DNA from: Manduca sexta
Lineage: Eukaryota; Arthropoda; Insecta; Lepidoptera; Sphingidae
DNA length: 64,000 nucleotides
NCBI RefSeq assembly: GCF_014839805.1
Contig: NC_051141.1
Span: forward strand, 9,246,777-9,310,776
Direction of reading: 5' to 3'
Each line of letters begins with the position of its first letter. Positions within the stretch are counted from its first letter, which is position 1. The notes beneath the pieces are model-generated. The model saw only the letters and a program-made list of their open reading frames with translations, did not search any database and was not told the origin of the DNA. The position numbers and the translations under genes are program-made. Of this stretch, positions 1 through 36,549 are shown piece by piece.

Positions 1-754
1 CACGGCTGCACACGTGTCTCGCGCGGCACTCGGCGGTCCGCACTTCTCACCCCTTTTAATTGAGATTTTCAACTCAAACGTTTCAAAGTAAATTAGGTTA
101 TGAAAACAAGTGTACTTAAGTAACACGTTCCGCAAATTTATTTTCTTAATAACTTTGAGATTTTTTATTTTAAAATAAATGGAAATGTTTTTCAGTTTAT
201 GCGACAAAATATTCACGCTCATGAGTGTTTGAATCCTAACAGAAAAACTCTATTGTCGTTCTAATTGAATAATTATAATCAGTATAACACTGTTGCCCTT
301 GATGTAAGAGTGATTTCAAATAATTTTATACCAACAACCCACGTAACTATAATTGGTTGTTGGAATAATGGCCAGAATAGCTGTCTTGCATCATTTTAAA
401 GTTCTGGTAAAAGCGCATTCACTGTCCTCCGTATAATTTCCTCCGACACTTAATATACATTGGCAAAAGTATGATTTATCCTCTACTCAACAATGGCTCG
501 TATAATACATTCTTTTTGACAACAATTAAGGATTACCAGGTTACATGATGTGTCAATGCGCAAAACAATGTACTAAAAGCGAGTTTTAACTAGATAATTA
601 ACACAACAATAATTCGTATTCTGAAGACCCTATTCAATACACCAAAATCGTTAAACCCAGAGCCAATGTAGTACCTTTATATGTATTATCGATAACCGGA
701 AACTTAAAAACAAAGAATTCTGCAGAGATAGACAACAAAAAAAAATGTTTATCT

Positions 755-800
755 GTTGATTTATACTTTAATGTTTTATTTCATTAAAGTATAAATCAAC
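755..800. repeat. Perfect 19-bp inverted repeat with 8-nt loop
   Basis: The left arm is 755-773 and the right arm 782-800. They are exact reverse complements, separated by TTTTATTT. Nothing around it resembles a longer transposon. The perfect pairing suggests either a recent origin or a transcribed hairpin; the arms are shorter than those of a typical pre-miRNA. Confidence 0.85.
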
Positions 801-1374
801 CTCTCGTGGTATTTTTTTCCGGTCTTATAATAAATAGTCAATGGACAATCGATCTGTGTAAACCTCATCCAAATCCATTCGGTGATTATCCAAACAATAT
901 TATTTAATACTAATAGGCGCTTGTAATAATCATATACTTGTATAACAATATATAATTGTAAATATTATATTTTAGTTATACTCTCTTTGCTATCACAGTC
1001 TTTCAGAGTCGGTTGAAACGAGTCCGTGTAAACAACATATTTGCAATACTACGACAAAATTTTTGCGCTTGGGCAATCTTCATGTACCTGAAATAACTTG
1101 AAAAGCCGAATAAATATCGCTACGACGTACAATTACTATTAGTCGGTATATTTCCTATTTTAGTATTAACTTATAAATGTTCATTCATTTCTTTCAGGTT
1201 GAAACACAATGAGCACATTACATAGATAATCGTATTGTTGTGTGTAATATAAATATAATCCTACGCCGTTTTACTGGTTCCCGCAATTCAACAAAGGATA
1301 TTACGGAAATGATAATGTTTTCATGAATATGGCCCAAATACATAATCACTAAAATAATGATAATATTAGCACTG

Positions 1375-1428
1375 TATTATATCAGTATATAGCAGCCCTG
1401 TATTGTATACTGATATAATACAGGGCTG
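1375..1428. repeat. Two overlapping, mutually incompatible perfect hairpins
   Basis: Arms 1375-1389 and 1406-1420 (15 bp) are exact reverse complements. So are arms 1393-1404 and 1417-1428 (12 bp, CAGCCCTGTATT and its complement). Because the pairs overlap, only one can form at a time. The string CAGGGCTGGTATTATT at 1421-1436 recurs at 37086-37101, so part of this is an interspersed repeat. Confidence 0.8.
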
Positions 1429-3949
1429 GTATTATTATATTATATACCGTCCCACTGCCTGTCTGTTAGGAAATTCCTTATTGCATCCTGCCCTTTATCT
1501 GTTATGTTCGCAATTCGCATATAAATTAACACTGGCAGTGCACAAAACTCCATATATATTATAATAATTTTATAAAGTTTACTTAAACTTAATTATATTG
1601 TTAGGTATTAGAATCATCATGGATGAATAAAGTGATCGGATTATTAGTTATATAATGTGATAAATAGAAATCATATCATACGCCACTACTAAAAAACTGC
1701 AACGATTTTAATTCATAGAAAAATGTTATAGTTTGTAAACGTATTTTACGCTGTACAATGTCACTCACTCAAAACGAACCAATGAAATAAAATGTATAGA
1801 CTTTAATCTGCACTGCATTTTGTCGTGTCGTGCTCACAGGAAACTATGTTAAAGAAAATAATAATTCTTGAGGAAAAAAAACAGCGATAGTTAAAATAAA
1901 AATGTTGTTAAATTCAGCTACTTTAGAATAGTGTTAGATGATGATTCGTTGGTAATCGTTGCATGTAATTACAATAATATTATAATTTAATCAAACATGT
2001 TTTCATTACCTTATTACATTTCGCATTCTCTTTCTTCTCAGTTCGCTACTTGTAAAGTATTTATGGGTGAAAATGAGAACATTTTCGCAGTGCACATAGT
2101 TTTCCTTGTACTATCTTATGAATCATACATTATTGTGAGCATAATTGTCAAGAGATCTCGATCCAGTCTTCCGTCTTCAATATAAAAAAGTGGGAATAGG
2201 GTCAATCTACTCCGTGCAAGGCATTTATATCACACATGGTACCGTGCTATTTTTAGAATAAATCTAAAGAAAACGAGTTACTTCCTTGAACGGTTATCAT
2301 TTGTCCCCGTTTATACCACAAAGGGATAAAAAGTAACACGGCTCTATCTGGGTCAGCCATTTTTAGTCTAGTTTTAATCTTGTACGTGATATACCGTCTA
2401 ACATATAACTCTAGCTAGGTCTTTTTAACGAGCCTCACTTCAGCGAACATAATGGTGGCAATTTTAAATGTAAATAATATGTAACTGATTGCGAGAATAT
2501 CAATTGCATTGAACCGTTTTACGTACTTATTCGTATTTGATTTTACATTCGAATGTGTAAAGTTGGGAGGTTTTCTTTTTTAAATGTACCTACAGGATCT
2601 TTTTGATAGTTTGAAGTATCTAATAAGAGTTGTGAGTTGAATTTCTTTTGAATATAGCAAAGATATAGTATTATGATATTTAATCAGGTCATATAACATG
2701 ATAAACTATAAGCTCTAAACATTAATCGGTCATTCAAATTACACAAGACAGTATGCTCAAACAATTTCTCCCCCGAACCTCATTATCGAATCTAAACAAA
2801 CTCTCCAAATCATTCCCACTGGCTATACTTAAACACGTGAGGTCAACATACGCACATACAAATCAACACTTAGGCGTCCGCTCAAAATATATGAACTCGC
2901 GTATTGAAGAGAGAACAACACAGTCTTGTAGCAACATCGGCAAGTGTCGGATGGTGTCGGAGTGTGACCGTGAGTGTCGCGGCAAGTCGCGAGATCGCCC
3001 ACGCATTGTCGCCTCTATTTATTGTATTACAGCGTTAAACGCACGATCCCAAAATATAAACGAACTTATTTTAGTGAGCGGTGTGCTCTTTCTATGGAGA
3101 GTTACCAATCAGCTGTTGGTGTTATTGCGGCTTTGGATATATTGAGATTTGACTCATTTTTAATTTAACTTCTATAGGCGAGTTGGTTACTGATGTTTTG
3201 TATGAAAACTAATGTATATTGTCTTATGTTAAAACTTCATACAACTAGAGAATGATAATATTCTAGGTATATCAGAATAATCTGAGGTTTTGAACAATAA
3301 ACGAAACACCAATATATGAACCGTGTAGTAAAAGTGTTTCTTAATATTTTATCAAGGCCTATCTGAATGAAATATGACTTTTGTTCCAGTTTCCATGGGA
3401 ATCTCAATTGCCTATGCCCTGGATTGTATGTTTATCTTAAAATTTACAAACGATTTTTCAGCATCCTTGGTGTTAACAGTTTATTTGCAGTTTGATTAAA
3501 TTGGTAGTCAATATCGAGGGCTTCATAAGATAGGGAATAAAGCAAAACTAGTTAATTGTGTGAGGCTGAAATTTGGAATAAGTATCTTAATATACAAAAC
3601 TTATATTTGATTTAATTAGATTTGTATAAAATATGAAAATATAAGCGAATAATTGGAAGTAACGCTGCGATATCTTGTAACAAGCAATGCCGATATATGC
3701 GGTTTTGTGATTTATTTTTGTACCCGTATTTACAGCTATTGGAAAATGTTGTACTATCGCTTTAAGTTCGCTTTTCCAAATATCGTAAACGTAACTACTT
3801 TGAAAAGCTACATGGGAAAATGGCTCATTGTAAAAGTATGATAATTTTATTGCCACAACGCAGTTTAACGGCTCACGAACGATTTCGCACCAAAGACGTT
3901 CGGTTATAATGGCTCTGTTTAATGGGCGAATATTTAAGACGCAGTTTCG

Positions 3950-4200
3950 CCAGACTCAAGCCTCGTACTTTTGGGTATTTCCCGTATTCACAAAAAATAC
4001 TGCGCGGAAGTACACTGCACTGAAGACATAGTGTCAGTAATTTTATAGTTTTCTTTGGATTCGTCCAGCTTTGTTCATCTGACAGCAAATTCATGCAAAG
4101 TTGTATATTAATATAAGCCAACGAGAGCGTCTATATGCCTACGCACTGCGAAGACTGTCATCCTGTAAGCACTGAGAAAAAACTATAGCATTGCTTTTTA
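3950..4200. repeat. Diverged MITE copy (family II)
   Basis: The segment shares ordered blocks with 33415-33690 and with the compact element at 59377-59523. The shared blocks are a 'TTCATCTGACAGC' block, a 'CTACGCACTGCGAAG' block and an 'ACTGAGAAA' block next to the right end. Terminal repeats are eroded, so the boundaries are approximate. Confidence 0.45.
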
Positions 4201-6727
4201 CTTAGATAAGCAAAGTTTGTGAATACGAACCTAATTCACAATCCTCGAATATTTTTAGTGACGATTAACAGGCAAAGGTTTTTTCAGTTCACAGTTTAAA
4301 TAGGCACTATTGTATTTTGTATGACAAATAATATACATAATTAAAGTATACAAAGAAAAGATGAGAAAAAAAGTCGTAAAAACCTTTTCGTTACGTATAT
4401 TTATTATGAGATATACTCATTTATTGCTTCTTAGTCAAGAATATAAGGCAACGGCTTTTAATATATATTAGTCTACCACGTGACTTCGCTTGCATGAAAT
4501 TCTTATTATAACAGAAAGTAAAAATTTTAATGTTGAATAAAAGAAGGACCTTTTTCAATTAAACGTGTTTTTTCTCTATCTTTGTGCCATTGCACTACGT
4601 TCTTCATCTTTAGATAGACGTATACTATTAGTACCCATTAATCACACAGGCTATATTACAATGGCGAATAGTGAAATTTTCTAAAAGCGAATCGGACGCA
4701 ACATATTGGTACATACTTAGGCATAAATGCACTCTGCAAATTGTTCTAAAAATTATATTTTACGTAAGGTTACCAAAGGGCAGCCGGCAGGAAGCGGGTT
4801 ATATGGACTATTCGCCACTGTTATTTTATCCTTCAAACTTACTCATTGTTGGCAAATTGGATGTTACGAAGGTACCTATTTAACGACCCGGATGATCATG
4901 ATGATGATCTCGCATACCAACAACCTAAAATCTAGTAAACTACTAAGCTAGAAGACTTAAAAGATTCAAGGTTACCTATTTAATTTATGCTAAGACACAC
5001 GACAAAATATTTAATATTAGATAACGTCATTACACTTATTAACCCTTTGACGTGGAAGAATGTCTTTGGTCTAGAAATTACTCTGTAAGCCGTACAGCAT
5101 TAATAGTAAACGCAATTTCCTTTTGAAACAGTTATGTATTCACTTTCTTATTTAAGATTTAAATTACTTTTCTCTCGCGCACTACTTTGCCAGTGGACTC
5201 CAAGACAACGCTTTGAGCTTTTAATCTCTCGTTTACTCCCTCAGGAATTTAAGTTTATGATTAAATTCCACGTTTCTTGTAAGGTATTGAACCTATTTGT
5301 TAAAATGTTTTGAATTTGTTATAATGAATGGATTGGACACATTTTAAGCGTAATAAATGTCCTGTAATGTTCAATTAGAAAGAAATGATAAATAAGATGA
5401 CATTTTGTCAAAATGATGGTAAGTTTCTTAACAATGTACACAGTTAGAAACAAAAATATTTTTCACGCTTGAATTATTATATACAAAACGGTATTAGAGA
5501 GATATTTGGAGACTGATTTAAAATATTTTCGCCGAACATTATCTAAATATAATTCATCAATATGTAACAGCTATGTTTTGATTAACTATAAAAAGTCTGT
5601 GGCAGCAGTCTTGGTCCTCCTAATTTTCATCGTGCCCTTCACATAATATCCGGAACAGCGTGTCCCGCCCCGCTCTTAATGATCTCAAGCCTCGTCGAGG
5701 CCCGCTTGAACAAAAGATGAACCATTACTATCATCGAGATATTGTGTGAAGTATGCTCGGAGATCGGTGATAACGTATTGTTTTGTAGAAAACAGCATTT
5801 ATCGGAACTACTCAAGGTAAGTGCCAGCGCAGCTTGCTCATTGGCACGTACTTGGCGTGCTCTGCGGGCGCGCCAATATGAATATTGAATTTGCGTGCAA
5901 GGATGCAGATTACGGACACTAAGAGACAACACGCCTAACTACAGCTCCCCAACCTTTGTAATGTGATTTATGTTTGAACTTCGGCCATATAGCACGTTCT
6001 ACTATGAACTTTGTCAAGCCGATATTAGTACATTCGCGTGCAAGTGACAACGTACGGACAACACAAATACATTATCAGTAATTGTACGTCTATACTGTCA
6101 ATATATTTGTATTGGCGCACTCGAACTGGCACATCCTGCAACCTGCTACCTACGACAGCAGTGTATACAAGCGGATAGGAAAGCACACACCACATCAGAA
6201 TCGTATATGCTTGACAGCACTTTAAAACGATATACTTGCTATGGATTAAATAAGGAAATGATTCGTTTCAGTTAAATATTTTGTTATTTACAAAACAATA
6301 AGTGCAATAATAATAGACTATTAGTCTGCATAATTTGGTATTATACATCCTGCTAGTTTATTCAACCTTGTCCTTATGATTCTACACATGTCAACCGCAC
6401 GATTTACTGAGAGAAGTAAATCGTACGGGAATACTAGTCATTGCAAATGCTCAGTAAGTAAGTAAGTACCGTGTTTTTCAGAAATCAGTAATTAATCATC
6501 AATAATTCGCTATGACAATTATTCAGTTAGAAACGCGCCTCTACATTTTGTAACATTCGCCAAACATAATATTAAGGTTTTACACCTTAGATACACTGGT
6601 ATCTGGTGGTATAACTTTACTCGCCAGTGCAAGTAAAGTTGTTTAATCAATAAAGTTCTATTCAGGTCCTCGAGAGTATAACCTAGCCCACAACTCTTTA
6701 TAAGATGGTAGGAAACAATAGAGTAAA

Positions 6728-29936
<23,209 letters not shown>

Positions 29937-30997
29937 CTATTAGGTGACGTCACACTCTATCCTAAACATACTAGGGATGCGGGTGAAGTCATACCGGCTT
30001 AAATTTATCGTACCAGAATCCTTTTACATACAGGGGCAATTCGACATTGCGTTACTTAATGAAACCACATACTCGTCTGCGCTGTTACAGACATTGTGCC
30101 AAAAATCATCCATTAATAACGAATATTTTCACGAAAAATCCTGGTATTACTTTTCAAATTTTTTATCATTTTGTAGATTAATGCGAATATGGCGTGTGCG
30201 TGGGTGTATTTCTGACTAAAAGTATGATGTTGCCGCTGCAACGAATTCTCTTAGAGTAGTAGTAGTGACTTTGGGGGGCGTAAAATTAAAAACACTTTTT
30301 ATTAATATTTATTTTGTTCGAAACTTACTCTTTTTTATTTTACATCTAAGGCTCAAGTAACTTATTTATTATATTTCCAAGTAGTATGTGGTTTCATTAT
30401 AAGTATGTGGTTTCATTTAATAACGCGATGTCAAAATGACCCTCTATACCAATGTTTTTACTTATAGAACTTTTTTTAAAAATAATGTTATTTTATTTCT
30501 AACACTCAACTTTACAGATTAAAACATTTGTAAAAAAAACTTCTTCGAGTAAATTTTTATACTGTCTTAAAAAAATATTAACTTATCAGACATAATAGAG
30601 TATACGTTTTTATAAATGTCAGTAAACAATGGTATAACTTCACCTGCTGATCATTTATGTGAACTTTACGATACATGGACATCACGCCGTGCTACAGACG
30701 GATAGAAAGAGAATAATACCTAAGCACAGATTCTCTCTAACATATCGCTTTCAATTCGTGCACTATCATCAAAACGCATTCACGCCAGTTCCGTACAATA
30801 CATAGGTGATGGTATAAAAGTAATTTTTATTCGTTTTCGGCTTACATTTTGCTTTCAGTAAATTATTTATTGAGCATAATCTTTACTCGAGGCACTTCAG
30901 CATTAGTTAGGTATACGTATAGCTAACGGTGGATCCAGATTTTACTTAAAGGTCTATATTATTGACGCAGTGCATATATGCATTGTTATTTATAATA

Positions 30998-31286
30998 TTA
31001 CTAGTTGACCCGACAGACGTTGTCCCGTCTTAACATGAATTTGCAGCGCGCATTCTGTCAATGGCTGACAGTTATTTCGAAAAATTGACAGTTATATAAA
31101 ATTAATATTTTCGTTAAGTTGTCTTAAATTTTCTAATCTTCCGCGCAATTTTTTGAATTTTTACTTTCATAAGAACCATCTCCTGGCAATAACAAAAACA
31201 ACAACAAAAATATAGTTTTCGGTCCAGCCGTTCACGCGTTATGGTGTGACCGAGGGAAATAGGGATTCATTTTTATATATATAGAT
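30998..31286 (+). mobile_element. Lepidopteran non-LTR-derived short repeat
   Basis: It begins ACTAGTTGACCCGACAGACG, ends near a 'GGTCCAGCCGTTCACGCGTT' block, and closes with TTTTTATATATATAGAT. These start and end motifs recur in lepidopteran RTE-type elements as remembered. The interior is diverged, with no coding potential. Confidence 0.75.
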
Positions 31287-31893
31287 TAACTGCAACCCCT
31301 TTGTAAAGCAATTTGTTCTAAGAAAAGGTTTACAAAAAATCTGTCTGCCAGAGAGTTCCTGGATCCACCTTACATTTTGAAACCTATAAAGAGATTAAAT
31401 AAATGCACTTTTTGATTTTATTAAGTGCTCTACCTAAAATTGCTTCAAGTTGGCAAATTCCATCGCAATTTGTGTAGGTAGGGGCCGATCAAGATTATTG
31501 GGCTTTCTGCCTACATTGCACTTCATTAGTATTTTTATATCTTTTTACTATTTCATCATCAAGTTTACAATACAATCACCCATGCTATGCATTCTCTTTA
31601 ATCGCGAATGCTTTTCAATTTTATAATACATATTTAAAAAATATTCATGATAGACCGTAGATGTTTTTCGTAATCACATTATTTCTATATCTTTAATTCT
31701 CATAATAATTCTAGAAACCAATTGGCATTAAAGTTTAAAATTGAACATTTTTCAAAATTTATTTATTTATTGTACGTACCTAAATGAAGAATGGACAATT
31801 GTTAATGTACATCGCTATGAGTAGCATGTTAAATTAGGACGCAGTGCCTTAATTTTCGAAATTAGATACTTGATAAAATGTTTAGACATTCGG

Positions 31894-31895
<2 letters not shown>

Positions 31896-31930
<35 letters not shown>
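31896..31930. repeat. (AT)n microsatellite
   Basis: An AT dinucleotide run of about 35 bases. Confidence 0.95.
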
Positions 31931-31931
<1 letters not shown>

Positions 31932-32153
31932 TATTTGCAAATTCTATGAACTTTATTTGTTCAAGACCAAAGACAAAAACACACAAGTAAAAATTAAATC
32001 TGGTGACGAGCTTTGAATTGAGGTGAAACTATTTCTTTGTTCTCAAGATCAATATCGAGGTGGAGAAAAATAACATAATCTCTGGTAGTTCCGGAAACCT
32101 ACAACCATATAAAAATCGAGTGAAATTTACTATCAAACTATGAAGCTATAGAC

Positions 32154-32308
32154 AAGTGGCAAAGGCTCTATATAACCCTATTCTTGCCCGCTTCCCACTA
32201 TGCGAAATCTAATTATCATTAGAATGATTTGCTGTCCCCCTTCGTGCATATTAGAACCAATATGTTGTGTCTGGTTCCCTTTCGAAGAATCTCACCTTTC
32301 GCCATTGC
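32154..32308. mobile_element. MITE, family I, copy 1
   Basis: It starts AAGTGGCAAAG and ends CTTTCGCCATTGC, imperfect terminal inverted repeats. The interior matches 33100-33258 in order: 'CCATATAACCCGATTC'-like, 'GATTTGC', then 'ATGTTGTGTCGGGTTCCCTT'-like blocks. Length is about 155 bp. Confidence 0.7.
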
Positions 32309-33099
32309 TATACGAGTACAATCAACGAAGTACTAAAACACGCCAAAGCAGTTTTTTGTATGATATCTTTATTTTTTCAAAAATGGTATTATGCTGTTCG
32401 CATTTTATTAGTACTGTTAGGCTTAACCTATTACTTTTTCATTATCTTTTAATCTATAAATGCAGCTACCATTTTTAATGCTTTAAAGCTGTAAACAAGC
32501 TGTAGGAGGCATTCCAAAAAGAAATACGAGTATATAAACCGAAGCGAATGATACGCACGGTAATATTATCTGTTGAGGGCAGGTTTCTCTATTGCCTTTC
32601 CATGCAGTATGCTCTCCTATAGGATTTGCTCTTAAAAGGCCACAAATTACGGTATGAAAATCATAAAGATATAAGCATAACATTTATATTTTATCCTCGC
32701 AACCCTAGTATTTTATTCGCATTTTCATATTGTAGCCCTCAAATTACAAAACGTTCGTGCTGTTGAGGGCGTCTTTCATTGTAACTGTTGCCGCTGAAAT
32801 CTGGAAGCAAGCCACATTTACCTAAATCCTGGGACTGTTACGTAGTTACAGATAAGAAAGGGGAGTTTTGAATATTAATCGCCAAAGGAAAATGATTCAG
32901 TCCAGCCTCTGAACCGTAAAGAAAAATAAATTGAGAAATTATCTCAAAAATCAACTATCTGCCTCGAAAGCAGAGTGAGAAGGAGAAGGAATGAAGTGCT
33001 CTTAAATAATTCCTTTTCCTCTTTTCCATCATTGCACAGCCTTTTCCATAAAAAAGTTCTTCCGCACCAATCTATCTACTGTGTGGAATCGTGTAACTT

Positions 33100-33258
33100 C
33101 AGTGCAGGGAGGGAGGGTCCATATAACCCGATTCCTGTCGGTTAACCTTTCGTAAAATCTCTTTATGATTTAAACGATTTGCAGACCACACTTATGCATT
33201 TAGTTAAGATATATGTTGTGTCGGGTTCCCTTACAATAAATTTCACGCTTCGCCACTG
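33100..33258. mobile_element. MITE, family I, copy 2
   Basis: The right end CTTCGCCACTG is identical to that of the copy at 56045-56208. The left end (CAGTGCAGGG) is eroded. It is interior-homologous and in the same orientation as the copy 950 bp upstream. Confidence 0.65.
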
Positions 33259-33414
33259 CTTCAGAGTCATTTCTTTGTAAAGGTCATTTATTCGATTTCA
33301 CTAAATTGAACTTCCACTCTCGGCGTTTTCTCGGTTCTATGTTAATATTTTTCTGTACGCGAGATTTTATGAAATATTACGCCACGGCCATACCAAACAT
33401 TCACAGGTCCTTGA

Positions 33415-33690
33415 CTTCCTCTCCAATATTTATAGTATATTCCTCACTTCCGTATTGACATACAATACATGAGGACGAATAGTGCGCCCCAGCGCATAAC
33501 GTATGCAGTTTCATAGTTTTCCTTGCCTCTATCATGAGTTGTTTATCTGAAAACCAACTGAAGTAAAGTTGCATCTCAATATTAGCCAATCGCAGTGCCG
33601 CTATATCTGAGGTTATACCTACGCATTGCGAAGTCTGTAATACTGAAAGACCTGAGTAACAGGCTTATTATCACAGCATTGTTCCGTACT
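33415..33690. mobile_element. MITE, family II, long diverged copy
   Basis: It shares ordered blocks with 3950-4200 ('TTTCATAGTTTTC', 'GTTTATCTGA', 'CCTACGCATTGCGAAG'). Its right end resembles 59377-59523 ('GTAACAGGCTTATTATCACAGCATTG' region). Confidence 0.5.
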
Positions 33691-36549
33691 TTTAAATTTG
33701 AAACGTTCTCTTTCTAAATCCTATATAAGTATTTAATTACTGTATATTATTACAGGCATTGTAGAAGTGAACTAGAAACATTATTTATTGTTTCTGAAAA
33801 CAGGTGACTAAAGTAGGTACCTCTGCAATGACCAGCTATATTGTACACCTCAGCGTTAAAAATTAGAGTATATCTACTTTCTATATCTCCTTATATTTTC
33901 AAATATAACTAAGGTTTTCAGAATCACGATTTTAAATCATAATTATTGATGAAAATTTCAATTTTACCAATTCCCATTTCCCATTCTATTTTACCAATAA
34001 GTTACAAATCGTCTAACCTACAAGTCATTTTCTACTAATATCCTCTTTATGCAATAAATTTACTCTTTAGTAAAACATAGACATAAGTTAAACTAATAAA
34101 GCCAGTGTTCCTACACAAAGTAAAATGTTTAATATTTTGAAATGTACATAAAGAAACTGCTTTGCCGTAAGTACGAACCATTAAGGCCCGCTCTGTCGAG
34201 GAGCGACGGCATTTGCTAAGTTTTTAATCTTACTGTAATATTTTTTTATGGAATATAATTTCTTTGTTATAAAAGAGTTATTCCATCACGAATACTTGGT
34301 GCCTAGTTATACAGTGGCACGTAACAGAGCTCTCAAGTCGCGACAAATACTTGTACTGCATTTCCACAACGATGACACTGCAACTTTCATAGGTCGATAT
34401 ATTTTTTTGTACAACTTCTTCATAAGTACTTTTAAATTTCGTGACAATGCTTATAAGAAGCCTTGATGAACCTATACTATACGTGGTGTCGTTTATGTAA
34501 TAAAAAAAAATATTTGTAATAATCTCCATTGAACACAAATAAAAATATTAAAACCAATAAACAAATAATAGATAGTAAAAAATATAGATCAATACGAATA
34601 AATTAGGGCATCCCAAAAGCTACATTGAATAATTTAACATTCGGAACTGGCAAGAATGTTGGAAAATTATGTTACAGGAAACAAAACAACAACACTTTAT
34701 TTTTGCGCACAGCTTCTGGGATGGACGGCGTGGTGTTTGTATTAAAACAGTATGAGTATATAATTGTCTAAAAATTACCTCAATAATGTTTAATGAATCT
34801 ATGATAGGCCAAGAAACGGAAAGCGGTCTGCGGAGGCAGCCGTAAACACCTGGTAAGTCGTTAATTCTCTGGGAAATCAGTCCCCATCCTTCGTAGTAAA
34901 AGTGAATGTTCAATTTTATAACTTTACGCCATTTATGTTTTAGTTTATGTACGTGTGAGTGTTTTGTGGAAGCCCTAGAATGGAAGCTCGTGAGAAGGAG
35001 AATCTTTTATAGAAAACGATAGCAATAACTACGTTTGTCAAATTATACTACATGTAAAACATTTCAATAAGTACAGATGATTATTTTAATCACATATTTT
35101 GTTGTACTGCTATCGTCCTTATAGAAGATCTCTCATTTGTATTAATGTATTATTAAAAGAACTCTTTTAACCTTAAACTAAAAACTACCGTTTCGTTTTT
35201 GATCGGGCTTATAGCAAACAATATTTATGGTTACTTTAATTGTGACCGCCATCAAGTGGAATGAGTCCACGTTGTACTAAGTGCTCCGCTACTGACCATA
35301 AGAAAGAGATAAGTCTGCGTCTCGTAAATTACAAAACTATCCACTAAGTTGTGATGACGGTTATGACACAGAGTGGTAAATCTTCAAATATCTCTGAGAA
35401 CACTTATTTTTCATAAAATCTACTACCAAATTAGAGTTGCCACCTCCTCTATATTATGCAATATAAAAAAAAAACTATATTTTAATGCTAATTAAATTGT
35501 GGCGCTTTTAATATGAACTGTAACGAGAACGGAAACGCACGCGCAATGCAAAGTGTAGGTACATAGAAAACAGTGACTAAAAATAAAAAATAATTTTATC
35601 TTTTATACTGGTTACTAATTTTGGAGTTGGTGACTAATTAACATTGCTAGCTACCCTACACGAATAAATATGCGAAAACATTTTTCAATTAACATTAGAC
35701 ACCAATTTCAACATGAGTACCTGACTCGTATACATGATTAAATAATAATTGGTTTTAGTAGATTGTGATGGCGGTTTAATTTTAGTAATTTAAAAAGTTT
35801 TTATTTTCTCTTTTTTTTGTTAGTAGGTATTTATAATTATACGGTACTTATGGCCACAAAGCGGCTTATAACAATACTAACGACCAATATGAAAGTATAT
35901 CTTTTAAATAAAAAACAAATTTAAATCGGTTAATAAATGACGGAAGACAGTTCCATACATGCTATCATATCTTATAAATATTTGGAGATTTTCTGCAGTA
36001 ACTTCTACCATAAAACAATATTATTTTATTTGGCTATCACTTCCATAATTTCTATACCAATGGATATGAAATTGTTTGATTATAATTTTGTTGTACCATT
36101 AAAAAAAAAAACAAATGAAACTTAGACCCGTTTCGTTTTAAAAAAATGACGAAAATTTCTTACATAATAATTATGTGCCCCTATGATTGCATACTAAAAT
36201 TATCATATTATACTAAACATCTCTCGTCTACGTTTCAATACTGGAGTTTTGAGACATGTAGAGTATTTTACCATATTTTTATATCAAATATTAGGTTGTA
36301 GTAAACCCCGATTGCATTAGAAATTACAAATACATCTTATCATTTCGCAAAAAATGTTACTCTCTCAAAGAATCATATCCAGTTTTACTGCATAATGCAT
36401 GTAAACAAAAGAGTCGACACAACAGAGACGGCCTTGAAATGCCTTGCCAATGCATAGCCTCAGTTGAGTGAACTGCACCCTAAGTTTGTTGTGAAACAAT
36501 ACGTCACGCTATATCGAAACTTGACCGAGAATATCATGCTATTTATTCA

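Larger units (their letters stand above)
1..6727. other. Non-coding DNA 5' of the first candidate Shaker coding exon
   Basis: No coding region is supported here. It may be intergenic or may be intron of Shaker transcripts that start outside the window. It is AT-rich except for the first ~50 bases (which contain a CACGTG E-box) and a patch near 2940-3010. It holds two strong hairpins (755-800, 1375-1428) and a diverged MITE copy (3950-4200). The 130-codon open frame at 2753-3145 has no recognisable domain. Confidence 0.6.
29937..36549. other. Intergenic or Shaker 3' UTR, transposon-rich
   Basis: No coding region. It contains a non-LTR-derived repeat (30998-31286), an (AT)n tract, and MITE copies at 32154-32308, 33100-33258 and 33415-33690. 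Part of it must be the 3' UTR of long Shaker, but I could not fix its end. Confidence 0.7.

Noticed and set aside
2951..2969. Possible alternative Shaker first exon (MVSECD followed by GTGAGT)
   Set aside because: The donor is good but it leaves phase 1, whereas the 9436 exon needs two bases, so the frame would break.
2753..3145. 130-codon open frame, + strand
   Set aside because: No domain, AT-rich biased composition, no splice or promoter context.
31896..31930. Possible replication or regulatory AT element
   Set aside because: A simple dinucleotide repeat explains it.
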